From: Sporosarcina trichiuri
GTDB lineage: Bacteria > Bacillota > Bacilli > Bacillales_A > Planococcaceae
Assembly: GCF_030406775.1 (NCBI RefSeq)
Contig: NZ_CP129119.1
Span: 1,150,001 to 1,214,000 of the forward strand
Reading direction: 5' to 3'
DNA: 64,000 nucleotides
The number at the start of each line of letters is the position of its first letter. The stretch's first letter is position 1. This document shows positions 54,041 to 61,426 of this stretch, in pieces. The notes under the pieces were generated by a model. That model was not told the origin of the DNA. It saw only the letters and a program-made list of their open reading frames with translations, and searched no databases. Position numbers and translations under genes: made by a program.

Positions 54041-54823
54041 TTACACTCCTTTTTTATACCGCAGTGTGATCAGATGTGTTTCCGGAGGAGCGCCGAAACG
54101 GAGCGGGACGAGAGACGTGCCGAACCCGTTGCTGATCAGTTCAGCCTGCCTGCGGTCCACCCTGAATGTCCCTTTCGGCTGCATCCCCCAGGGTCCTACC
54201 CTGATTTGCCCGCCATGTGTATGGCCTCCTGCCAAAAGTGCCGGAGACGCCATATCCGCCAAATTCCCGAAAGAGGACGGATTATGCATCACGACGATAC
54301 GGAAATCATACTGTCCGCCGAATTCAACTGCCTTCCGCAAGTCGGCATTGCCGCTTGAAGGATCATCGGCACCGCTGATGATCCAGCCAGGATGAGATGC
54401 GACCGGTACAGTGCGATTATCCAGTATAGTCCCGCCGACGTCCGCGATGATGGACCGCATCGTCTCCTCCCCGATCTCACGGTCGTTATTGCCCCACACA
54501 TAATAGACAGGGCCCATTTCAGCAAGCCGGGCGGCATTCTGCTGAACACGCCGGACGGGGACACCTTTTTCCGCAAAATCCCCTCCGATGATGACGAGGT
54601 CAGGTGACTTTCCGGTCTGCTGCACTTTTTCGGACAGCCGTCCGGGAACCCGTCTCCGGTGCACATCACTTATGAAGAAGACCGTCAATTCCGAATCGGG
54701 ATCCGGATCGATCTCCACTGCATGCTTTTTCACGGTCACCCGCTTCGCACTCCACAGCATACTCGCAGTCACGAGAGCTGCACATGCCGAAAGCACACCA
54801 AATGCGATTTTCCATGTCTTCAT
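54041..54823 (-). CDS. ypbG: Membrane-anchored metallophosphoesterase YpbG
   Basis: A 260-aa calcineurin-like phosphoesterase. N-terminal hydrophobic anchor (~5-25) and metal-binding motifs FFISDVHRR (D-x-H), GGDFAEKG (GD), WGNNDRE (GNxD/E), VVMHNPSS and GGHTHGGQIR (GHxH). The ATG at 54823 has AGGTGG upstream. Matches B. subtilis YpbG between ypdA and ypbE. Substrate unknown. A terminator hairpin ends ~20 bp before its ATG, so expression needs read-through from ypbE or an unseen promoter. Confidence 0.88.
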   Translation of the reverse strand: MKTWKIAFGVLSACAALVTASMLWSAKRVTVKKHAVEIDPDPDSELTVFFISDVHRRRVPGRLSEKVQQTGKSPDLVIIGGDFAEKGVPVRRVQQNAARLAEMGPVYYVWGNNDREIGEETMRSIIADVGGTILDNRTVPVASHPGWIISGADDPSSGNADLRKAVEFGGQYDFRIVVMHNPSSFGNLADMASPALLAGGHTHGGQIRVGPWGMQPKGTFRVDRRQAELISNGFGTSLVPLRFGAPPETHLITLRYKKGV

Positions 54824-54841
54824 ACATCCACCTGCCATATG

Positions 54842-54872
54842 AAAAAGGCAAAGCATACGGACTTTGCCTTTT
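54842..54872 (-). terminator. Terminator between ypbE and ypbG
   Basis: The stem AAAAGGCAAAG/CTTTGCCTTTT (54862-54872 with 54843-54853) has an 8-nt loop, and the T-run falls at 54846-54842. It lies 12 bp beyond the ypbE stop and only ~19 bp before the ypbG start. Confidence 0.85.
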
Positions 54873-54884
54873 CCTGATTTTAAT

Positions 54885-55676
54885 TTACGGGAGGATCAGC
54901 GTCTGTCCGACACTGATCGAATTGGACGTCAGCCCGTTTGCAGCCTTGATCTTTTCAACATATTCCCCTGAACCGTAATAGTTTACGGAAATCCGATAGA
55001 GTGTTTCGTCGGGGCCCACAGTATGGGTTTTCCCTGCAGGTTTCGTCTGCGCAGGGGGGTCCGGTTTCGCTTCAGGCTTCGGCGCCGGTTTCTGCTCGGG
55101 TTTCGGAGCCGGTTTCTGCTCGGGTTTCGGTTTTGGAGCCGGTCTTTTCTCCGGCTCTGGTGCAGGTTTCTGTTCAGGCTGGACGGGCTTTTTCTGGCCA
55201 GCCTTCTGTTCCTCCGCCTTATCCTGCTGTCGGCTCTTATCCGGGTCTGCGGAGTCTCCCGAATTGTCCTCTGCCTGCTTGTCGTCGCCGGCACTGCCGT
55301 TTTTGTCAGCGGAGCTGTCCTGGTCCTGGTCCCCGTCTTCCTTCTCGGCAGCGATGCCTGTACTGCCTCCCGGTTCTTTCGAGTCCATTTCAAATGTGAC
55401 TCCGGATTTATCGATACTTACTGTATTTCCCTCTTTAGGATTATACAAATCGGATAGAACATACACAAATATTCCGATGGGAATCAGAGTGAACAGGATA
55501 AGGATGATATTGATAAGCGTAAGTCCCTTGCGTTTATCCTGTTTCTTCCGCTGCGGGCTCTTTTTCCTGCTCTTATGAACCTCAACACGGGAAGGCATTT
55601 CCTCAGGGGCCTTCTCATCCATCTCGATCGCTTGTCTATTATTCTCGAAGTCTGAATGAAAGTCACTTTTTGTCAT
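54885..55676 (-). CDS. ypbE: YpbE-like single-pass membrane protein with C-terminal LysM domain
   Basis: A 263-aa protein: basic cytoplasmic part (~1-47, SRKKSPQRKKQDKRKG), one transmembrane helix (~50-70, LTLINIILILFTLIPIGIFVYVL), and an acidic Asp/Glu/Gln linker. An unusual Pro/Lys/Glu repeat follows (PxPKPEQKPAPKPEQKP units, ~165-215), then a LysM domain (THTVGPDETLYRISVNYYGS ... ISVGQTLILP). The repeat likely spans the wall and LysM binds peptidoglycan. B. subtilis YpbE has the same plan. GGGGATAGGAG precedes the ATG. Confidence 0.88.
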   Translation of the reverse strand: MTKSDFHSDFENNRQAIEMDEKAPEEMPSRVEVHKSRKKSPQRKKQDKRKGLTLINIILILFTLIPIGIFVYVLSDLYNPKEGNTVSIDKSGVTFEMDSKEPGGSTGIAAEKEDGDQDQDSSADKNGSAGDDKQAEDNSGDSADPDKSRQQDKAEEQKAGQKKPVQPEQKPAPEPEKRPAPKPKPEQKPAPKPEQKPAPKPEAKPDPPAQTKPAGKTHTVGPDETLYRISVNYYGSGEYVEKIKAANGLTSNSISVGQTLILP

Positions 55677-55753
55677 AGCTCATTCTCCTATCCCCTATTG
55701 CTGTCTCTTCATTATGACGAATTCTGTCGGAAAAGTAAACGCCAATCAAGCTG

Positions 55754-57190
55754 TCAGCATAGCAGCAGACGAATGCGGTCCTCCCACGGCAGCAGCCGCC
55801 TTTCGTTCAGCACAGCATGCTGTTTTCCGAGCCAGTCTTCCGGCGGGTCCCCGCACGCCGAGCAGCAGACGTCCTGCTGTTCCGGCGGCTGTTCCCCGAA
55901 ATAGTACAGCAGCTTCGTCCGGAGGCAGGTGTTTCCGGTCGTGTAATCCATCATCTGCCGGAGTTTCTCCTCCTTGCCGAACCGGAGACCTGTGAAGATA
56001 TCCGCAATCCCCGCCTCGTTCTCCTGTTCCGCGTAATGATCGATGAGCCGGGCGCCCGTTTCGGAAATCCCCGCAAGTTCAGCGGCTTGTTCCCGCTGAT
56101 TCCCCGCCTTCCTCAGTCGCGCATAATAGGTCACTTCCGTGTCGTCCGGCAGATCATTCTGGACGATGAACCGGATCTTCTGTCCGTCGTCCGGCAGGCT
56201 GAGCAGCACTGCACTTGACTGTTTCCCGTCTCTGCCTGCCCGCCCGGCCTCCTGCACATAAGCAGCAGCGGAAGCAGGCATCTGATCATGGATCACCTGC
56301 CGGATGTCATCTTTATGGATGCCCATGCCGAATGCGTTGGTCGCACAGATCCAGTCAAGTTCACCCGAGAGGAACTGCTGCTGGATCATCTGGCGGTCGC
56401 CGGCTTCCTTGCCTGCGTGGTAGGCGGCGATCTGTATGCCTTCCTTCTGCAGCAGCTGGGTGAGTTCTTCCGAACGCTTCCTGGACGCCACGTACAGGAC
56501 GCCCGGACCTGATGTTGCTTTCAGCCTTCCTGCAATCCAGTCATTCTTCTCAGGGATGCTGTCGAACCTGCGTAACGAATAATAGATGTTCGGCCGGTTC
56601 ACGGACTGGCGGATGACCGAAGCATCCTGCATGTTCAAATATGTAAGTATATCCTGTTCAACCCGCTGGTCGGCTGTCGCTGTCAGCGCCAGGATCCGCG
56701 GGTTCCCCGCCTTGCGGATGAATTCACCGATCTTCAGGTAATCCGGACGGAAATCGAACCCCCACTGGGAGATGCAATGCGCTTCGTCGATGACCAGAAG
56801 GGCAACTGGCTGCGACGCCAGCAGCCTTGTCATATCCGGACGGTTCATCATCTCGGGGGAGATGAACAGGAATTTGATTTGCCGGATTTCAGCAAAAAGC
56901 TGTTTCCTCTGTTCGGCCGCCATCATCGAATTGACGGCAGCGACCCTTTTCTCACCGCGCTTACGGATGGACGCAGCCTGATCCTCCATCAGCGAGACAA
57001 GCGGCGATACGATGATCACAAGACCGTCCAGCAAATCACCCGGCAGCTGATAACAAAGTGACTTCCCCATGCCTGTCGGAAGTATGGCCAGTGTATCCCT
57101 GCCGTCCAGCACCGCCCCGATGACCTCTTTCTGGCCCGGCCGGAACCGGTCGAACCCGAACCGTCTCTTCAGCTCATCATGAAGGTTCAC
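55754..57190 (-). CDS. recQ: RecQ-family ATP-dependent DNA helicase (short form)
   Basis: A 478-aa helicase (RecS/YpbC of B. subtilis). Motif 0 FGFDRFRPGQKEVI; Walker A LPTGMGKSLCYQLPG; DEAHCISQWGFDFRPDY (DEAH); ALTATAD (motif III); FGMGIHKDDIRQVIH and QEAGRAGRDGK (V/VI). A RecQ-type zinc region with Cys (TCLRTKL ... DVCCSACGDPP) follows. It has no room for an HRDC domain. GTG start at 57190 overlaps the ypbB end by 14 bp with GAGGTGATG upstream. Acts in recombination and fork restart. Confidence 0.94.
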   Translation of the reverse strand: MNLHDELKRRFGFDRFRPGQKEVIGAVLDGRDTLAILPTGMGKSLCYQLPGDLLDGLVIIVSPLVSLMEDQAASIRKRGEKRVAAVNSMMAAEQRKQLFAEIRQIKFLFISPEMMNRPDMTRLLASQPVALLVIDEAHCISQWGFDFRPDYLKIGEFIRKAGNPRILALTATADQRVEQDILTYLNMQDASVIRQSVNRPNIYYSLRRFDSIPEKNDWIAGRLKATSGPGVLYVASRKRSEELTQLLQKEGIQIAAYHAGKEAGDRQMIQQQFLSGELDWICATNAFGMGIHKDDIRQVIHDQMPASAAAYVQEAGRAGRDGKQSSAVLLSLPDDGQKIRFIVQNDLPDDTEVTYYARLRKAGNQREQAAELAGISETGARLIDHYAEQENEAGIADIFTGLRFGKEEKLRQMMDYTTGNTCLRTKLLYYFGEQPPEQQDVCCSACGDPPEDWLGKQHAVLNERRLLPWEDRIRLLLC

Positions 57191-58235
57191 TTGGCATCAC
57201 CTCTTCTCTTGCACTCAGCACAAGGCGCAGCTGGAAATAGGACAAATGGGGAAATGCTTCCTTCAGCAGCCGCAGCCGTTTCACATTCTTCAGACTCACT
57301 TCCATACGCACGGCGTGCTGGTCCTCCGCGCTCACGAACCGGCTGATCGGGAATGCTGCCGTGTTCGCTGCAAGCTCTGTCAGATGGTCTTCTATCGTAC
57401 TCGTCTTCAGCTGTCTGGCATGCGCAATCTCTTCGACTGTCAGTCCCTGATCGAACAGCCTTTTGGTAATGGACGTCGAGTCGGTCAGCGGGGTTTCCAT
57501 ACGGATACCATCGGACAGTCCGTGCAGGAGCGGCAAATCCTCCCTGGCGGATGGCGCAGCCGCCGCAGTGGTGAAGCGGTGCAGTCCTTCGAGCCAGTCG
57601 AGCTGCAGACTGTTCCTCGGTTCACCTGCCGCCTCTTCGATCTGGTCCCACGTCCAGCCGGCCGCACCGTACCCGGTCAGTCTGTGACTGAAGATGACAG
57701 CCTGCACGTCCGACATCCCGGATGCCCGGACAGCCTCCGCCAGTTCGCGCGCCAGCTGTTCTGCCAAATCACGTCCCGTCATACGGGAATTCCGCACCAC
57801 TCCTTTGACGAATTGCTGGACAGCGCGGTCGTTCGTGATGGGCAGGAACGACGTGTTTCCGCTCCGCAGCTGCGAGCATGTCTGTACAAGCAGCTGCAGC
57901 CGCTGGAAGAATACATTCTCGCGTCCTCTGAAATGCCAGCCGTCGAAGCGGAACTCGGGAAGTTCCTCTGCCGCCCGTTTCCCTTCCGGAGAGAGCCGGA
58001 TCAGGCCGCCTTCCGTGCCAAGCAGGCGCTGTTTCTGCAGGAAATCCGCAGATTCGGCAAACGCCGCCTCCGAAAGTTTAGGAAGGATGGCGAAATAGGG
58101 TTTGACGGAAAACGCGTCGACATCCTGAAGTGTCTGTCCCGACCGCTTACCGCGCAATATATGCAGGCAGGCATTCAAGGTCCGCTGGCCGTCCATCTTC
58201 TCTGCAATCTTGAGAATAATAGAACTTAACTTCAC
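57177..58235 (-). CDS. ypbB: YpbB, helix-turn-helix (HTH_40) protein linked to RecQ
   Basis: A 352-aa soluble protein. The C-terminal ~100 residues have STSITKRLFDQGLTVEEIAHARQLKTSTIEDHLTEL, the HTH_40 domain seen on RecQ helicases and their neighbours. The rest is helical, without catalytic motif that I recognise. Translationally coupled to recQ, as in B. subtilis; it may serve as the missing accessory domain of the short RecQ. GTG start (58235) follows AAAGTAGGG. Divergent from fer. Confidence 0.87.
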   Translation of the reverse strand: MKLSSIILKIAEKMDGQRTLNACLHILRGKRSGQTLQDVDAFSVKPYFAILPKLSEAAFAESADFLQKQRLLGTEGGLIRLSPEGKRAAEELPEFRFDGWHFRGRENVFFQRLQLLVQTCSQLRSGNTSFLPITNDRAVQQFVKGVVRNSRMTGRDLAEQLARELAEAVRASGMSDVQAVIFSHRLTGYGAAGWTWDQIEEAAGEPRNSLQLDWLEGLHRFTTAAAAPSAREDLPLLHGLSDGIRMETPLTDSTSITKRLFDQGLTVEEIAHARQLKTSTIEDHLTELAANTAAFPISRFVSAEDQHAVRMEVSLKNVKRLRLLKEAFPHLSYFQLRLVLSAREEVMPSEPS

Positions 58236-58265
58236 GAAGAATCCCTACTTTCTGGAGTGTAAAGG

Positions 58266-58294
58266 TTGAAAACTGCTGAAAACCGTTTTAGAAT
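58266..58294 (+). promoter_or_regulatory. SigA-type promoter of fer
   Basis: TTGAAA (58266-58271), 17 bp, TAGAAT (58289-58294); the start would be near 58301, about 40 bp before the ATG. Confidence 0.75.
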
Positions 58295-58300
58295 GGATGA

Positions 58301-58598
<298 letters not shown>

Positions 58599-58600
<2 letters not shown>

Positions 58601-58640
58601 AAACAGGCTGCCGCGTTACGCGGACAAGCCTGTTTTTTCT
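58599..58640. terminator. Terminator between fer and ribU
   Basis: Stem AAACAGGCT/AGCCTGTTT with inner CCGCG/CGCGG, flanked by A5 on the left and T6 on the right. It serves convergent fer (+) and ribU (-). Confidence 0.88.
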
Positions 58641-58643
58641 TCT

Positions 58644-59228
58644 TTATACGGATAGTTTCCGATGCTGCTGGCTGATCCAGCTCTGCATGCTCCTGAACAG
58701 AAGCAGTGTGATGACCATCAGGATGGCTCCCTTGATGAGGTTGAACGGCAGAATTCCGAGCACGATCATCGTATACAGCCCATCCCCTGTGACTGGCGGT
58801 GCATTCAGGAAGAATGTGTACGCCGGCAGGAACACGAGGTAGTTCAGCAGGCTCATACCGACTGCCATGGAAACCGTTCCGGTCACGAGTCCCGCTGTCA
58901 GTCCGCGGGAATTGCGGAACTTGTTGAAGATGAAATAGATCGGCATGATGAATAATACGCCGGTCACGAAGTTCGCGATCTCGCCGACGGGTACGCCGGT
59001 CGGACTGCCTTGAAGGAACCAATACAGGACAACCTTCAGCAGTTCAACAGAAATCCCTCCAACCGGGCCGAGGGTCATCACTGCCAGGACTGCCGGAATT
59101 TCACTGAAATCGATCTTCAGGAATCCGGGTAAAGCCGGCAGCGGAAAATTGAATTGCATGAGCACCGTTGAGATGCTGCCGAGGATGGCGATCAAGATCA
59201 TCGCCCGCAGTTTCTTGCTGTTCATCAT
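58644..59228 (-). CDS. ribU: Riboflavin ECF transporter S component RibU
   Basis: A 194-aa integral membrane substrate-binding subunit (FmnP/YpaA). About five to six helices; N-terminal AMILIAILGSISTVLMQF, FLKIDFSEIPAVLAVMTLGPVGG with the ECF-S Ala-rich helix, and VLYWFLQGSPTGVPVGEIANF. Needs EcfAA'T, encoded elsewhere. ATG at 59228 with AAAGGAGAGA upstream. An FMN riboswitch with terminator in its leader confirms the substrate. Confidence 0.95.
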   Translation of the reverse strand: MMNSKKLRAMILIAILGSISTVLMQFNFPLPALPGFLKIDFSEIPAVLAVMTLGPVGGISVELLKVVLYWFLQGSPTGVPVGEIANFVTGVLFIMPIYFIFNKFRNSRGLTAGLVTGTVSMAVGMSLLNYLVFLPAYTFFLNAPPVTGDGLYTMIVLGILPFNLIKGAILMVITLLLFRSMQSWISQQHRKLSV

Positions 59229-59292
59229 ACTCTCTCCTTTTGCGATTCTCTTCACAAATAGGAAAGGTTCTGCCGCTTTCACTGTCCGCCTT

Positions 59293-59332
59293 CAAAAAAA
59301 ATCCCTCCAGTCGAATCACTGAAGGGAGAGTT
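59293..59332 (-). terminator. Riboswitch-controlled terminator before ribU
   Basis: The stem CTCCCTTCAGT/ACTGGAGGGAT with a 6-nt loop is followed by TTTTTTTT on the minus strand, 65 bp before the ribU ATG. TCTCCC in its 5' arm can instead pair with the GGGAGA at the 3' end of the FMN aptamer, the expected antiterminator. Confidence 0.88.
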
Positions 59333-59432
59333 CAGACGTGGTTACATAAGCACCGCCAAACCCGGTAAACCCGGATAGGCGCACTTAAATAAGCCGCTGT
59401 CAAACAGACAAAAAAGACGGCTTCGCCTTCAC

Positions 59433-59556
59433 CTTCTCCCATCCAGACTATACTGTCGGCTCCGGAATCACACCGGAATCAGCTGTTAGGCTCGCGGGCT
59501 AAAAAGCTTTCGCTTCCATTTCCGCCGGTCGGGAATTGCACCCTGCCCCGAAGATG
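59433..59556 (-). promoter_or_regulatory. FMN riboswitch (RFN element)
   Basis: Minus strand: CTTCGGGGCAGGGTG near the 5' end, AATTCCCGACCGGCGG, AGCCCGCGAGC, GATTCCGGTGTGATTCCGGAGCCGACAG in part, and the 3' AGTCTGGATGGGAGAAGG. These are the conserved RFN blocks in order. High FMN should favour the downstream terminator and lower ribU transcription. The interval 59333-59432 between aptamer and terminator contains no other element I can name. Confidence 0.96.
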
Positions 59557-59579
59557 AATCAATATTTTATTACACTCCC

Positions 59580-59608
59580 AGTATACAAAAAAAAGACCAG
59601 CCTGTAAA
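59580..59608 (-). promoter_or_regulatory. SigA-type promoter of ribU
   Basis: Minus strand TTTACA (59608-59603), 17 bp, TATACT (59585-59580). The -35 is in the 3' arm of the rsiX terminator and the spacer contains its T-run. The start falls about 15 bp before the aptamer. Confidence 0.8.
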
Positions 59609-59630
59609 CTCGTCTGTTTACAGGTTAGTC
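59587..59630 (-). terminator. Terminator of sigX-rsiX
   Basis: CCTGTAAAC/GTTTACAGG (59624-59616 with 59609-59601) extends to about 15 pairs via GACTAA/CTGGTC with one mismatch, then eight T. It begins inside the last codons of rsiX. Confidence 0.92.
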
Positions 59631-60842
59631 ATTCCCGATTGTCATTGCCCGGGGATTTGCCCCGGCGGCTGCCGGAAGGGCGTGCCGGAGATCGATCCCG
59701 TTCCACTCGGACGGCTCCACTTGACGCAGTTGGAGTTCAAGACCGAAGCTCGCGGCTGTCAATGCCAGACTGTCCATGAGCAGGTCTGCCTGCTCTTTTC
59801 CCAACTCCCCCAATGACAGGGCAGGGTCAAATGTAACAGTCGCCAGCTGTCCGGATTGTTCGACTTCCAGATGTGTCCCTGCGGGGATCGGCGAGGTGAA
59901 CAGGTCATTCGGTTCGGTCTGCATCGCGCTGACCGCTTCTGCAAACGAATCCGCCCTCTGCATGAAGCTCGGTGCAAGAAGCTGGCTCTTATCGTATTTC
60001 GTATATACAAAATACGGTGTTTTCGGTAATTTGGACGGATGGATTGGCGGCACTGTTCCCATCTCATCGAATTCTGCAGGGTTCCCTGAAGAATCCAGGA
60101 TCCTGATCTCTTCATAGGAAGGGAAAGTCTGCTGCAAAGAGTGGAAGAAAACTTCGATGGCGGCGGCAGACCGGTCATATCCATGGTCATCATCGAGGAG
60201 CACATCGAGCCGGGCCCCTTCTTCCTTCAACTCCGCTTGGTAAGGATGGTAGTCCTCAAAACCGAGCGCCTCTTCATCCAGCTCACCTGCAAACACCCTG
60301 TATATTTCAAGGTCAGTCGAATCACCGGCGAGACCTTTTTCGCTGAGCTGCTCTCCCGTCAGCGTCAGTGAGACCGGCAAACTTACGGCCTGGCTGTCCT
60401 GCAGGCCGATATGGAGGATGCGCCTCCCGTCCAATTCATCCGCATAGACCGCCTGCTTCGAAGCAAATTCATCGGTCTCCATCATCATCCGCGACTCAGC
60501 TGGCATGGATTTCTCCGATTCATCCTGCGTATTCCCCAGTTTCTGATCGGCGGCTTTGTCGTCCCTGTCTTCCAGGACGGCATCGGCCGACTCCCTGCTG
60601 CCGTTCTGCCGGTCAAGGAAGGCAGGGACCAAAAGAGCGGCCGCCAGGAGAACCGCGGCGGCTGCTGCGGCTGCCGGTATCCGCCATTTCTTGCGTCTGC
60701 GCGACGGAATCGACGGTTTACCGGATAACCTGCCGTCGTCCTGCAGCCTTTTCAGGATTTCCTCGCGGGAGCGGGTATCCTTCTGCTCAGGCAGGGAGCG
60801 GAGCAGTTTTTCAAGCATCTCATCATCCCGTTTTTTCCCCAT
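59625..60842 (-). CDS. rsiX: Anti-sigma-X factor RsiX
   Basis: A 405-aa single-pass membrane protein. The cytoplasmic N-terminal ~50 residues (LEKLLRSLPEQKDTRSREEILKRLQ) should bind SigX. Membrane helix ~53-74 (WRIPAAAAAAAVLLAAALLVPAF) comes next, then a large extracytoplasmic domain like that of B. subtilis RsiX (TPYFVYTKYDKSQLLAPSF, then a C-terminal AAGANPRAMTI). Directly follows sigX (TGAATG). AGGGAGGAGG is its ribosome site. Confidence 0.9.
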   Translation of the reverse strand: MGKKRDDEMLEKLLRSLPEQKDTRSREEILKRLQDDGRLSGKPSIPSRRRKKWRIPAAAAAAAVLLAAALLVPAFLDRQNGSRESADAVLEDRDDKAADQKLGNTQDESEKSMPAESRMMMETDEFASKQAVYADELDGRRILHIGLQDSQAVSLPVSLTLTGEQLSEKGLAGDSTDLEIYRVFAGELDEEALGFEDYHPYQAELKEEGARLDVLLDDDHGYDRSAAAIEVFFHSLQQTFPSYEEIRILDSSGNPAEFDEMGTVPPIHPSKLPKTPYFVYTKYDKSQLLAPSFMQRADSFAEAVSAMQTEPNDLFTSPIPAGTHLEVEQSGQLATVTFDPALSLGELGKEQADLLMDSLALTAASFGLELQLRQVEPSEWNGIDLRHALPAAAGANPRAMTIGND

Positions 60843-61370
60843 TCATCGGTCCTCCTCCCTGTCCGCAGCAGCCATCTGGTTTCTCAGCCTTTTCAGGGCC
60901 CGGTGCTGTGTCGTTTTCACTTTTCCTTCCGACCATTCAAGAGATGCTGCCGTCTCAGCAATCGTCAAATCATTCATATACCTCATGATGAGCACCAGAC
61001 GCTGATCGGTTGTGCAGTCATCCAGCAACCGCAGCACCGTCCGTATTTCTTCGCTCTCGACCGCCCATTGTTCCGGCGTTTTCTTGTCGGACTCGATTTC
61101 CATGGTGTCCCAGTCGAAAAACCGGTCGGCATGACGTTTCCGGACAGTTGTTTTCCTGAAGTGATCGACCGCCACGTTTTTTGCGATGGAAAACAGCCAC
61201 GTCTTCTCACTGCTTCTGCGCTCGAACGAGGAGTATGCGCGGATCGCCTTCACATATACTTCATGCGACAAGTCTTCCGCCAGCTGCCGGTCTTTCGTCA
61301 AGTATGTCAAAAAGTTGAACACATCCCGATGATACGTTTCATAGAGATGATGAAATACGGCTTCGTCCAC
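60843..61370 (-). CDS. sigX: ECF RNA polymerase sigma factor SigX
   Basis: A 175-aa ECF sigma factor. Region 2 (~8-75): YHRDVFNFLTYLTKDRQLAEDLSHEVYVKAIRAY in part, ending WLFSIAKNVAVDHFRK. Region 4 (~120-170): MNDLTIAETAASLEWSEGKVKTTQHRALKRLR, the -35-binding HTH. In B. subtilis SigX governs envelope modification and resistance to cationic peptides. An autoregulatory promoter is visible upstream. GTG start after GAGGGGG. Gene order resDE-sigX-rsiX matches B. subtilis. Confidence 0.94.
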   Translation of the reverse strand: MDEAVFHHLYETYHRDVFNFLTYLTKDRQLAEDLSHEVYVKAIRAYSSFERRSSEKTWLFSIAKNVAVDHFRKTTVRKRHADRFFDWDTMEIESDKKTPEQWAVESEEIRTVLRLLDDCTTDQRLVLIMRYMNDLTIAETAASLEWSEGKVKTTQHRALKRLRNQMAAADREEDR

Positions 61371-61396
61371 AGCAATCCCCCTCGTTCACTCGATTT

Positions 61397-61422
61397 GACG
61401 GCTTTCAGGCCGGAATGTTACA
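61397..61422 (-). promoter_or_regulatory. ECF-type autoregulatory promoter of sigX
   Basis: Minus strand TGTAAC (61422-61417), exactly 16 bp, CGTC (61400-61397). This fits the SigX pattern TGTAAC-N16-CGTC. It lies immediately after the resE stop and 27 bp before the sigX GTG. Confidence 0.85.
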
Positions 61423-61426
61423 CATA

